Source: Hygrophila difformis (Eukaryota > Streptophyta > Magnoliopsida > Lamiales > Acanthaceae). Taken from it: a stretch of DNA of 64,000 bases. Location: contig JAOANR010000002.1 of assembly GCA_030278955.1 (NCBI GenBank), forward strand, positions 17,347,672 to 17,411,671. The letters run 5' to 3'. Below the pieces are notes generated by a model that searched no databases, had not been told where the DNA came from, and saw nothing but the letters and a program-made list of their open reading frames with translations. A program made the position numbers and the translations under genes. Of this stretch, positions 43,533-54,537 are shown piece by piece (the first letter of the stretch is position 1; each line of letters starts with the position of its first letter).

Positions 43533-45241
43533 CTTTACCACCAAAAATAGATAATAATAAATACATGCCAAGGGTGCCTTACCCTGCACGTCTTAAAAAT
43601 AAGGAACATGACCTTAAATTCAAGAAATTTCTAGAACGGTTAAAGTCTGTAGAAATAACCATTCCTCTTGTGGAAATGATTTCAGAAATGCCCACCTATG
43701 CTAAGTTCTTGAAAGAATTGATTTCAGGAAAAAGGCAGGTAGAGCAGGAGGAGGTGATCATTCTCAACAGCACATGCAGTGCCATAGTTCAAAGAGAGCT
43801 ATCCGAAAAGAAAGAGGACCCAGGGTGTTGCACGCTACCAGTACAGATTGGAAAGGCCAAAGTGAGCATGGGGTTATGTGATCTCGGATCCAGCATCAAC
43901 GTGATGCCTCTAGCCATAGCAATTCGCCTAAGGCTCGGAGAGATTGAACCGGTCAAGATGAAACTGCAGCTGGCAGACAGATCAATCACTAAGCCCGTAG
44001 GAATCCTCAAGGATGTAGTAGTCAAAACCGGCCAAGTTCTCTTCCCGGTTGACTTCATCATCCTTGACATTGAAGAGGACTCTGAAATGCCACTTATCCT
44101 GGGACGCCCGTTTTTGGCCACTGGCGGTGCACTGATTGACGCCACATCTGGAAGAGTCACATTGAGGGTAGACAATCGAGAAATCTCTTTTGACATGGAG
44201 GAGCTACAGAAATTCCCGAATGAGGGATCCTGTTCCATGTTTGATGTAATAGAAAGTATGTGTGAGGACGAGAGCATAGACTCTATGACTGTGATGACGG
44301 ACAAAATTTCAAAACAGGTACTGACGCCTAGAGGTGCTGAGCAACAAAGAAGCTGCAACGCTGTTCACTTCGAAGACCATATCACCGGGGATCTTGAAGA
44401 GTTTGACGGTGTTGAATTCATTCCGGAGGAGGAAGAGAGCACCACGGAAGAGGAAGTGGACCCTGTACTGACACAGGGTCCTGAAGGTAAATCTGATCTT
44501 TCACCCCCAACCAATTCTCGCAAATTACTACCTTCCGTTGAATGTCCGCCAGAGCTTGAACTTAAAATACTTCCGGATCATCTTAAGTACGTCTTTCTCG
44601 CTGAACATAAAAGATTACCGGTAATTGTGTCAGCCAAGCTGACACAAGAACAAGAAAAAGCTCTGGTAGACATTCTAAAGAAATATGTACATGCAATTGG
44701 ATGGACCATTTCTGATATAAAAGGAATAAGCCCCTCTGTTTGCATGCACATAATTTTAATGGAAGAGGAATACAAGCCCTCAAGGCAACCACAAAGGCGT
44801 CTGAACCCCCATATGCAAGAAGTGGTAAGGAAAGAAGTTATCAAGCTCTTAGATGCTGGTATCATCTATCCTATATCTGACAGCAAATGGGTTAGCCCAG
44901 TGCAAGTAGTACCTAAGCGTGGGGGAATGTGCATAACGACTAATGAGCAAGGAGAAGAAGTGGCGACACGTCCAGTAACCGGTTGGAGAGTCTGCATCGA
45001 CTACCGGAAGCTTAACACCGCTACGCGGAATGACCATTTTCCCTTGCCATTCATTGATCAGATGCTGGAGAGGTTGGCCGGGAGGGAGTACTATGGCTTT
45101 TTGGATGGGTACTCTGGTTACAATCAGATTGTAATAGCTAGTGAAGATCATGATAAGACCACTTTCACGTGCCCATATGGAACTTTTGCGTACAGGCGCA
45201 TGCCTTTTGGACTTTGCAATGTGCCTGCCACTTTTCAGTGA
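43533..45241 (+). pseudogene. pol: Pol of element B, part 1: protease and RT fingers/palm (ends in nonsense)
   Basis: It resumes the B gag frame after C, and the ATG at 43565 is internal. It begins with the Athila-type pre-protease segment (KKFLERLKSVEI). Protease has the variant active site DLGSSINVMP in place of DSG, as usual in Athila. RT follows with VSPVQVVPKRGG, CIDYRKLN and MPFGLCN. TGA at 45239-45241 ends the open frame at a position where Arg is expected. The same frame continues and has another TGA at 45278-45280. Confidence 0.9.
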
Positions 45242-46143
45242 TGCATGATGTCTATTTTCTCAGAATTTATCGAAAAATGAATTGAAGTTTTCATGGATGA
45301 CTTCTCTGTGTATGGAGATACTTTTGATGAATGTTTGACAAATCTTGCAAAAATTTTGAAAAGATGCGAGGACACTAACCTAGTTTTGAACTGGGAGAAG
45401 TGCCATTTCATGGTCACCGAAGGAATAGTGTTGGGTCACCGCATCTCGCACGCAGGCATCGAAGTCGATAGGGCCAAAGTCTCAGTCATATCCAACCTTC
45501 CATTACCAAACTCAATAAAAGCAGTTAGGAGTTTCTTAGGGCATGCCGGTTTTTACCGGAGATTCATTAAAGACTTTTCTAAAAAATTGCCAAGCCGCTC
45601 ACTAATTTGCTTTGTAAAGAAAATTCTTTCGTAATAAGTGAAGCGTGTGTTCAAGCCTTTGACACGCTCAAGAAGATGTTGATTTCTGCTCCAATAGTGC
45701 AACCACCCGATTGGTCAATGCCTTTCGAGGTCATGTGCGATGCAAGTGATCTCGCCGTGGGTGCAGTTCTTGGGCAACATAAGGAAGGAAGGCATTGTGT
45801 AATTCATTACGCCAGCCATGCCCTGACTGAAGCCCAAGTCAATTACACCACCACGGAGAAAGAGATGTATGCTGTGGTTTTCGCGTTTGATAAATTCAGA
45901 CAATACCTCATCGGTACGAAAACCATAGTATACACCGATCACTCTGCACTGAGATACTTGTTCAGCAAACAAGACGCCAAACCTCGATTAATCAGGTGGG
46001 TACTTTTGTTGTAAGAATTTGACATCATAATAAAAGATAGAAAAGGCAAAGACAATGGTGCTGCTGACCATTAGTCTCGAATAGAAAATGATAAAAATGA
46101 GATAGCCGTTAATGAAAATTTTCCGGATGAGCAACTGTTTGCC
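45242..46143 (+). pseudogene. pol: Pol of element B, part 2: RT catalytic motif and RNase H (broken)
   Basis: It carries the FMDDFSVYG catalytic motif near 45290, the RT thumb (GHAGFYRRFIKDF), a one-base frameshift at an A run near 45585, then RNase H with [22 protein letters not shown] and TDHSALRYL. Further stops in frame are TAA at 46012-46014 and TAG at 46072-46074. The pieces at 45293-45634 and 45607-46014 are the readable parts. Confidence 0.88.
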
Positions 46144-47457
46144 TTGCACCTTCATGATCAAGCTTGTCCATGGTTTTCCGACATGGCTAACTTTTTAGCA
46201 TGTGGAATAACTCCACCATTCCAGAGCAAGAAACAAAAAGCAAGGTTCAACCGAGAGGTAGTTAACTACTTCTGGGAAGATCCTTATCTCTTTAAGCATT
46301 GTGCAGATTCGATTATTAGACGTTGTGTAACTGAGCACGAGGCTTATCAAATCGCAAAAAAATGTCATGAATCGGAATATGGAGGTCACCATGGCCCCAC
46401 TCGAACAGCTCACAAGGTACTCGAGTGTGGTTTCTATTGGCCTACCATTTACGAGGATTGCAAGGCGTTTGTTAAGGCTTGCGACAGATGCCAAAGATTA
46501 GGGAATATCTCCAAGAGGGATGAAATGCCTCAAAAAGGAATTCTCATCCTTGAGATTTTCGATGTATGGGGTATTGACTTAATGGGACCATTCCCGACAT
46601 CTGATGGGAATCACTACATCTTGGTAGCCGTCGATTACGTGTCCAAGTGGGTCGAGGCGGTTGCGCTGCCAACCAACGATGGTCACCAAGTCATCAAATT
46701 TTTGAAAAATAACATTTTCAATAGATTTGGTGTACCTAGGGTAATCATATCTGATGGAGGAACCCACTTTGTCAACAAAGCTTTTGCAAATCTCATGAGC
46801 AGAAGTGGGATTCTCCACAAGATCGGCACGCCTTATCACCCCCAAACCAGTGGCCAAGTCGAGGTATCTAACCGCGAAATCAAACACATACTCGAAGCCA
46901 CTGTGGGGATAACCCGCAAAGACTGGTCACGTAGACTCAATGATGCTCTATGGGCATACCGCACTGCATTCAAAACTCCCATTGGGATGTCCCCATACAG
47001 GCTCGTCTTTGGAAAAGCCTGTCATTTGCCCGTAGAAATAGAGCACAAGGCTTACTGGGCCGTAAAAACGCTTAATTTTGACCCACGAGTTGCTCAGAGT
47101 AAGCGCATGTTGGACCTCAATGAAATTGAGGAAATACGGGCGCAAGCTTATGAAAGCTCGAGGATTTACAAAGAGCGGACCCAGAAGTTACACGATCGTC
47201 GTATAAAGTCTAAACACTTCTATGCTGGCCAAAATGTCTTGTTATTCAATTTCAGGTTAAAGCTATTCCCCGGAAAGCTTAAATCCAGATGGGAAGGGCC
47301 ATACGAAGTGGTGCACGTGTTTGAAAGTGGAGCTGTCAGGATTCGAACTGACAAAGGAGAGCTGGTGGTGAATGGACACAGGTTGAAGGAGTATCTAGGG
47401 CAGCTCGACCCCGGAAAAGAAGTCCAAATGACATCAGAGCCGGCCTATGCTCAATAA
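46144..47457 (+). pseudogene. pol: Pol of element B, part 3: integrase (open but without own start)
   Basis: 437 open codons in the frame of the RNase H piece. HHCC zinc domain ([18 protein letters not shown]). Catalytic core with D in [11 protein letters not shown] in IISDGGTHF and E in [10 protein letters not shown]-terminal [14 protein letters not shown] motif. There is no chromodomain, as expected for Athila. It ends at TAA 47455-47457. The domain is intact but depends on the broken upstream frame. Confidence 0.9.
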
Positions 47458-48540
47458 ATATTTTTATTTATATATCTATATAATTATTTATTATGTATTT
47501 ATTCATCTCGAACGATAAGTATCCAAAAATCAACTAAACATTTAGAGTAAGACTCTAAATGTGAGGATGTTGATATTTGGAGAAAATTTAATAATTTTCT
47601 TATGTTTACCTTGCAGGAATTCATGGAACCAACAAAAAGAAGGATAAATCTTTGAAAACCAGGTTCCCGGTTGGATTAATACCAAATTTAATGGAAAGTA
47701 ATTTTGGAATTTAGAGAAATTTAAAATCCGGAATAAATCCATAAAATAAGGGTGTTAATCCAACCTAATTTATGCAAGCAATCTATAATAGAGTAATTTT
47801 TCTGTTTAAATGTGTGTTTTCGGTATGCTTATTTTTAAGAAAATCCATAACTTCAGAAAATTTGAAATTTGAAAAATTTCAAAATTTTTCTAAGTGTTGA
47901 ATGCGAACTATTTTGCATTTCAAACCAATTCGGTCTATATCGAATTGTTTGAAACAGAGAGCATTGAAGGTATGCTTTGAGGATTTTAACCAATTCTATC
48001 TCCAAGCAAATTCGGTCTAGACCGAATTAGCCCAAGAGACCGAATTGGCTTCCCCAAGACACATACTCCATCCTTGTGTAAATTTGGCCATGTAGTAATT
48101 CGATCAATAGCAATTCGGTCTAGACCGAATTAATTTTGAATAGATCGAATTGATATACAAAAGGCATTTGTGATTCCTTAGTTTTATTTATGCAAGTAAG
48201 CAATTCGATCTATAAGGCAATTCGGTCTAGACCGAATTGCCCATATAGACCGAATTACCTCACAAAAGCATTCCCCATTATTTCGCCTAAGTAACCAGAT
48301 TCGGTCTTCTTGCTGCAATTCGGCCTCTAAACCAATTCGGTCTAAGACTGAATTGACTTTAAAAGATCACATTGCAGCAAGTGTGTTTGCTTTCCCTTGC
48401 AATTCGGTCTCTATGCCAATTCGGTCTAGACCGAAATGGCCTAAGAGACCGAATCTCTCACAAACACTTGGAGACCACATCAATTCGGTCTAGACCGAAT
48501 TGATGGTTCGGTCTCCAATAGACCGAATTAGCCCAATCTC
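47458..48540 (+). other. Element B spacer after pol: hairpin/PPT-like motif and palindrome array
   Basis: No gene is seen. A perfect inverted repeat TTTAGAGTAAGACTCTAAA (47541-47559) overlaps the start of AAATGTGAGGATGTTGAT (47557-47574), the motif that also abuts the 3' LTR. From about 47930 to 48530 lie AATTCGG half-sites and at least four full 20-bp palindromes (near 48014, 48113, 48219, 48481). Confidence 0.75.
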
Positions 48541-48549
48541 CTACCCCCT

Positions 48550-48555
48550 TATATT
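48550..48555 (+). promoter_or_regulatory. Putative internal promoter of element B (TATATT)
   Basis: TATATT sits between the palindrome array and a long pyrimidine-rich stretch (48556-48640), and about 150 bases before ATG 48701. The arrangement mirrors the LTR: palindrome array, then TATA box. It is inferred from layout only. Confidence 0.4.
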
Positions 48556-48700
48556 CCTTTTCCCCCTCTTTTCCCGCACTTTCACTCTTCACACTTCGAT
48601 ATTTTCCCCCGAATCCCCTCTCGCAAACTTCGTCTCCCTCGCGAAACCAGAGCTCGAGCCAGAGCTTTCCTTTGATCAACTCCGTTCAAAGTGTTTGAAA

Positions 48701-48738
48701 ATGGCGTCTTCTTCGTCTAATCCTACTGGGAGTGTCGG
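48701..48738 (+). CDS. Candidate first exon of ORF3, element B
   Basis: ATG 48701 opens 12 codons (MASSSSNPTGSV) plus two bases, and meets a strong donor GG|GTAAGTTT at 48739. Joining to the acceptor at 50172 gives the frame that is protein-like from 50173. It is short, so on its own the call is weak; the matching phase is the main support. Confidence 0.42.
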
Positions 48739-50172
48739 GTAAGTTTCCTATTTCGATTTCGCACCCTGTTTTCGCGATTTCCAGTGTTGTTTCTTCCATG
48801 TTTTTGCGAAATTGGTAATGGGGAAGGGAATGAAGCCTGTTTTCACGTTGGGGATGGTCGGAATGTAGTCGGAGTATAGTGGGCATGTTCAGGAAGAGGG
48901 TAGAACACAATAGGCAGAACCTAGGGTTTTTGTGTTTATGTTCGAAACTGCCATTGTTGTGATTCTTCAGTTTTCTGTGGTGTTGGGGATGTCTTATTTC
49001 GAAAATGAGGGTTGCAAAACCCTCAAAAATCATGTTTTTGTTCATTAGTTTGTATTGTTGTTCTGTTTTTGTTGTCTGTGTACATATTTGGTTAACTGTG
49101 TTTGGGATTAAAAATCCGTGAATGGGATAAACACTGTGGACAGTTTCCTTTAGTCACTGTGTTGTTTTGATCAGTAGATACTTGATGATGATGATTGAAA
49201 ATATATGTTGATAATGCCTGTGAGTCTATGTCTTCGAAGCATGATTTATTGGCTAAATTTTGCATGATCGTGGTATGAATGGATTGTTTGTGTTTGTTTT
49301 CATTTATGCATGTACTGTGTATTATGTATTTTGCCAATAAATGCTTTTGTCGGGTACCTGTTAACCATAATTTGCAAACTCAACTCAAAAGTTGATGTTT
49401 GCACATACGGGAAACACGGTATTATAGACAAAACCATGCCAAAATTTTTCCAACACTTTTGGCATGGCATTTATGTCTAAAAAGACAAAAAAGTGGTAGA
49501 ATGTTCTTTTCTTTTAAGGTGTTTGACTTGTGCTCATTTTCTTTGGGCTAAATGGGGAATATTCAAATGGAGCATCTTGTTTCATTCTTTAATACCCATT
49601 TCCCAAAACAAAATCCAAATGGGGGACCACTCACACCCTCAATTTCATTATCTAAACAAGTCAACACTTCTCACAAAAATCCAAAAATGACCTTTTTGTG
49701 TATGTGCATGTGTATTTTATTTTTATTCTCCATGATCCATTACTACATGCTAGTGATTGCATAATTTGTCATGTGCATTTGTTCCTCATCATTAATCATC
49801 TTGCTGCCTTATTCACATGATTTGAATCACTTTTTAAGTGATAAAAATCCAAAATCTCTTTCGTAGGCTTAATAGCCTATGAAATTTTACTTTTTGGTCC
49901 TTTGACCACTCCAAAACATTTTAGACTATTTATAGTCTAAGAAAAATTTTGTAAGGGTCCCAGATCCTTACTTCTCTCACCTTTCTCTCTATTTTGTTGC
50001 AATAAGAGTTAGATTTAAAAAATCCGACTCCATGTCTTTTTATTCAATAAGTTCAAGTAAAAACCAATTAACTCACATTTAGAGCTTAGCTCAAAATGTG
50101 AGGATGTTGATTTTCCAACTTGAAGATGTTATCAAAAATTTGTTAAAAAATAGTTTCAATTCCTCTTCTCAG
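48739..50172 (+). other. Candidate intron of ORF3, element B, with hairpin chain
   Basis: 1434 bp from GTAAGT to a pyrimidine-rich tttcaattcctcttctcag acceptor. The second half (about 49370-50111) holds a succession of unrelated short inverted repeats, for example a CCATGCCAAAA/TTTTGGCATGG pair near 49435-49470 and TTAGACTA/TAGTCTAA near 49920. A second copy of AAATGTGAGGATGTTGAT is at 50094-50111. No gene is seen in it. Confidence 0.42.
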
Positions 50173-50799
50173 GGACAAATACGTGATAACCTCCATAATG
50201 AATCTTCCAACGACCACTCCAGACCTTGCCTTTTTGGACATCGAAAGGCTGAAAAGGTAGATCGAGGCAAATAGAAGGGCCATCAGGGACGAATTTCATC
50301 TGAACATGGACCACCAGATCGAATGGAGATTTGAAATGAAAGATCACTGGTGGAGAGATATTCCAGAAGAAGAGAGAAACCTTAAGGCTACAGGCCTTGA
50401 AAGAGACCTCTGCCAGCATATGTGGAACTTCTGGAATAACAATTCGACCAGGCAAGATATGACTTGAGGTTCGACGATCCGAGAGTTCATTACGAGAGAA
50501 TGGTTTGGAGGATGATTCAGCACAAGGCCAGGTGGAATCGAATGCCAGAGCAGCACCTCGAGGACAAGAAAATAGCAGCCTTCGAGCCAATCCCCATTCA
50601 ACCAGCCATCACAAAAGAAACCAGGGGTCATTTTGACAGACAAACTCCTCCAGTACACAAAGTGGCGGTGTCTGGAATGGTCTACATGCCAGACGCTTTC
50701 CCATTCACGTTCAAGAAATAACTATTTGACAATGGGACCATTTGCGGACCGGAAGAGCAACTGTGGCTCACGAAGCACGCCAAGGCACGCCACATTGAG
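50173..50799 (+). pseudogene. ORF3 N-terminal region, element B (broken)
   Basis: From the acceptor, frame 2 reads as plausible protein, with a TAG at 50258-50260, up to about 50450. A shift to frame 1 follows, open from about 50464 (RFDDPRVHYERMVWRM) to TAA at 50719-50721. The same frame then leads into the long piece at 50800. The breaks look like decay of one original frame. Confidence 0.6.
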
Positions 50800-52968
50800 A
50801 TGGCATACAACTTTTGGGAGTCCCTTCAACCTGTGCTGAATTATGGAGCAGCCCACCACACTCCGATGTTGGACTCAATAATAGAAAAGAGAAAAGCAAT
50901 ACGGAAGTTGTGGGGGGAATACATGAAGGCATGGGGGAGCTGGGAGAAGGACATCAGACAATCTGTGCTAAACCCAGGTGTGGTGATACCCCCGGGAAAT
51001 GAGGAAATCATTCCAAGGTTTCTACCAACAAGATTCCCGGTGGTTGAGCCCAAAGAAACCACAACGATTGGAATGCCAAACTTTGCGCTAATGAAAGCTG
51101 AGTGCACAGCGATGTACAAATCCAGACATTGGGACAGGATGGGCAGAAAGAAAAAGCAGATACCACTGATGAGCCAGACCAAATGCCCGGAGTACTTGGA
51201 CATTCCACCGGTTCGGGACTTGTCAGGGCTAAATGAGAAGGAGGCAGACATCATGGACACTCTCTATGCAGACATGAAGACTAGATTCTTCGACCTACTA
51301 CGAGAGATGGACTTGGAAGCCCTGAGATACTGCCAAGAAAACAAAGTGCGACTACGGTATAACACGGGGTTCCAAGGAGTCTTGGGTAGATACTTCAAAG
51401 CTAAATGGACTGCCCAGCTTACAGCGATGACCGAGCCCAGTTTCATAGAGAAGTATCTGAAAACCAAAGGGCCAGAGTTGGGGCTGTGGACCGAAGCTGA
51501 TGACAAGTTGATTGATGATTATGTGGACCCGACGCCCGAACCCCACCAGTCAACCAAATCGGAGCCCCTCCAAACCGAATCTGCGCCAGAGCCACCAAAG
51601 AAAAAGAGGAAACTGATAAAACTGGTTGAGAAAGAAAAGGCTGAAAGACCTGCTGAACCTCAAGTCAAAATTCAAGAACCTCCCAGTCAGCCGAGGACTC
51701 TTCCACCAGTGCCCAAATTCGATGGAAAGCCCTCCAAACCAAAGAAAAGGGGCAAGGAGCATGCCGTTGATCTGTCCAAGAGAGAGCAGCAGCGTCTAGC
51801 CCAAGAACAATATGATGCAAAAATAGCAAGAAAGGCCCAAGAAGAAGCCGACACAGAAAATGCAATGAAAGATCAGAAGGTTGCGGAAGCTGAACGGGCT
51901 GAGGAACAAAGGGCTGCTGCCCGCAAGGAGCGTCAAATTGAAAGAGAAAGGCAGCAGAAGGAAGAAGCCGAAAGAGAAATGGTCAAAGAAAAAGAAGAGT
52001 GGAGGCAACAACGAGAGGCGGAAAGGGCCGAGAAAAACAGACCGTGGAAGGAAGAAATGGCCAAGAAAGCTGAGGAAGAGGCTAAGAAGGCTGAAATGGA
52101 GGAGAACATTAGAAAAGCCCGGGAAGAGGAAGAGAATAGAAAGGCTGCTGAGAAAATTCAAGCCGAGCTAGAGAAGAAGCAAACAAAAGAGATCACAACA
52201 GAGGCCGATATTGGGGACGATGATTGTCAGATAATCAGCGGAACCAACATCGTGCCTGTTAAAGTAAAAGAAGAGCCGGCTGAATGGGCTAAGGATCGAA
52301 AGCAGCAGCAGAAGGAGATAGCTACTAGGAGGAGTGAGAGTGGAAAGAGAGTGGATGAGATCGGTGAAGGTCTCAAACCCACAGAAGAGATAAAGGAAAT
52401 GGTGCAGGAGGGCAATGAGCGTTTTGAACAGTTGAAGGAAAAGACTGCGGAACTCTTAGAAAGTTTGGACCAAGTTGCTGCAAATGCAATGGCTGCAGCT
52501 GCTGCCCAATCTCAACCCACCGCACCTGACGAGAATATGACAGAATTAGATGACTCGCATGCTGAAGCGGGTCCACAAGTTGAGGCAAACCAAGGAGAAG
52601 CAGTGGCAAACGAGGGCAGCGGTGGCAGCACTCATGTAGAATTAGAGACCATTGAGGACCTGTTCAAGAAGAAGACGTATCAACAAATCCTCCAAGGGGA
52701 TCTTGATATTACTGGAGATTTGGGAGATAACATGGTAGAACAATTGGGGAAATTAAACACAGGGAGGGACGAGGAGGTACCTCAAAAGAACATCAACATG
52801 TTGTTGACCCCGTCTTTTCTGATGATTTTCTCAAAGCTGTGCTTCATGAATTTCCTTGTAATGCGTCTGAACAGGGAATATCTCAAGGAGGCGAGCAAGC
52901 GGAACACGAACAACAGCCTGAAGCACCGCCGCAGGCAGATACGCAGGCTGAAACTGAACATCAAGTAG
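50800..52968 (+). pseudogene. ORF3 central region, element B: nuclear-looking coiled-coil protein
   Basis: 722 open codons, in frame with the preceding piece. The first 250 residues look globular, without a family I can name. Near residue 270 is a basic cluster PPKKKRKLIKL that resembles a classical nuclear localisation signal. A long Glu/Lys/Arg-rich coiled-coil-like stretch spans about 320-470, then an acidic DIGDDDCQII patch and VKVKEEPAEW. I see no signal peptide or membrane span. The true frame leaves near 52795 by loss of one base in an A run; the codons after that are out of frame. By position this is the Athila env-like ORF, but its features are not those of an envelope. Confidence 0.7.
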
Positions 52969-53417
52969 AGGGTGAACATTGTGAACAACAGGAGCAGATA
53001 GAGGAGAAATCGGATTCGGAATGGGAGCAGGCATACCCCCAGAACACCTTAGAATCAACGGGGTCAGTCCGATCCGCTGGGTATTGGGTGACCTCTACCT
53101 TAAAGGGGCGCCTGGGGGTATCCACAAAGAAATGCAAAAGGTTCCCCATTAAGGACGATGCAGATATAATGAGGAGGTTCAACGGGAACGAGCAGAATGT
53201 GGGGCGTTATATGGCGCTAGGAGAGCTATTCGTACCTGATAAAGGATTCAGTTCAGAAATGGTGAATCATCCTATGCTGGTCTTCCTGCAACAAAACCAT
53301 GGATGGACTGAATTCCTTATGCACCACGCTGAACCTGGGATAGCAGAGCTGGTTCGGAGTTCTACTGCAATATCAATGTCGCTCAAAAGAAGAGTTGGGT
53401 GCGAGGAGTTGATGTAG
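52839..53417 (+). pseudogene. ORF3 third piece, element B: acidic linker and start of C-terminal domain
   Basis: Frame 0. It has an acidic Gln/Glu-rich stretch (about residues 10-60), then YWVTSTLKGRLG and LGELFVPDKGF. The real frame seems to change near 53354, where a G appears to be missing. The last 20 or so codons to 53417 are out of frame. The apparent start is a GTG and not a true initiation site. Confidence 0.62.
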
Positions 53418-54430
53418 ACATATCTGGAGAATATCTGAACAGATTCCTCAATACCCCCAACTGGGTATCAGAATTCCCGATAGCTGAGCACTTTGAAAAG
53501 GGAGCATGTAAGGTAGTTGAGAGGTCATATTACGACAACATCACAAGGTCCCTCACTGCCGAGAACTATACTGGCGAATTCTCTTTCAAAGCCAAGCACC
53601 TGAAGCTGGAGTTCCAACCCTCGTATGACTTCTACATGTCGAAAATCAGGCCCAACCCTCACGCACATGAGACGTCTGGTCGAATGCTGAAGGGTTTTGC
53701 TAAGTTGTGGTATGGACTGAAGATCAACGTAGGGGAGCATATCTTCCATGTCATGACCTCAAGGACCTCCGGCAGGGCAGCTGCTCTCTGCTATCCAAAC
53801 CCCATTAGAAGAATCTGCGAAGCCCAAGGAGTAGATCTATCTGTTTTCTCAAGGAGCGACACCATTGATATGAGTCGCCCAATTCCAGTTCCAAAAACGC
53901 GGGTAACTGATCCAGTGGTATACGCGATGCCAGATGAATCAGAAGCCCAATCCAGATACACTCCTGGACAACCGGCTAAGCGCAAATCACGAAAGAAAGA
54001 GGCCCGTACCGAAGCGGTGCCTTCAACAAAAGAAGCTGGAGTCCCCTCAATTGGACCTGCTGCAGAGGAATATCCTCAAGGTGATGCCCCCACTCAGAGT
54101 CATCCCGGAACTGATGTTCCCACTCCAAGCCTATCACGAAGACACCCAATCCGACCTTCTCGCAGAAGCCCGACTGTATCTCAGTATCCAGCCGATTCTC
54201 TAACTCTAGAAGCAGTGAGCAAAATGGGAGAGTCAATGATGCAGAGTGTCAAATCCTTGGCCGACGTCATTGTTTCGACTCAAGAGAAGCAAATGCAGAG
54301 AGAGGAAGAGTTTAGGATGAGAATGCTTGAGAGAGAAGAGGAATTCAAAAAGGAAGCGGCTGAACGAGAGAAAAGGCAGCATCAGGAAAGGGTTGAGAGC
54401 GAAGAAAAGACAAGAAAATGTTCGAAATGA
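53399..54430 (+). pseudogene. ORF3 C-terminal piece, element B (resembles putative plant transposon protein domain)
   Basis: Frame 2, recognisable from about 53357. The segment around VRGVDVDISGEYLNRFLN and the following 170 residues resemble the domain called putative plant transposon protein, common in ORFs after Athila pol. Then comes a Pro/Ser-rich linker and a charged coiled-coil-like tail with repeated REEEF motifs. A one-base loss at the A run near 54415 shifts the frame, and a further open stretch runs to TGA 54535-54537. The family assignment is from memory and needs a profile search. Confidence 0.6.
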
Positions 54431-54537
54431 TGTTCACCAAGCAAACCAACCTGATGGAGACGTTACTCAGGAAGCTACCCTCACCTCCAAGAGACGACAC
54501 CGGACCCTCCAAGCACCATTCCGAGAAGAAAGATTGA

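Noticed and set aside
47576..50111. A nested solo LTR bounded by the repeated GTGAGGATGTTGAT motif
   Set aside because: No matching CA end or TSD is seen at the right, and the second motif copy lies in the same orientation as a PPT. Duplication of the PPT region fits better.
53385..53417. Programmed frameshift between the ORF3 pieces
   Set aside because: Better explained as loss of one G near 53354, since the protein-like frame changes there and not at the A run. Other breaks in the same ORF look like decay.
50800..54430. Retroviral-type envelope gene
   Set aside because: No signal peptide or hydrophobic membrane segment is visible in any piece. Only the position supports the env-like label.
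48701..54537. Host gene captured between pol and the 3' LTR of B
   Set aside because: The C-terminal part resembles an ORF commonly found after Athila pol, and the position is that of the Athila ORF3. Host origin cannot be excluded without a search but is not needed.
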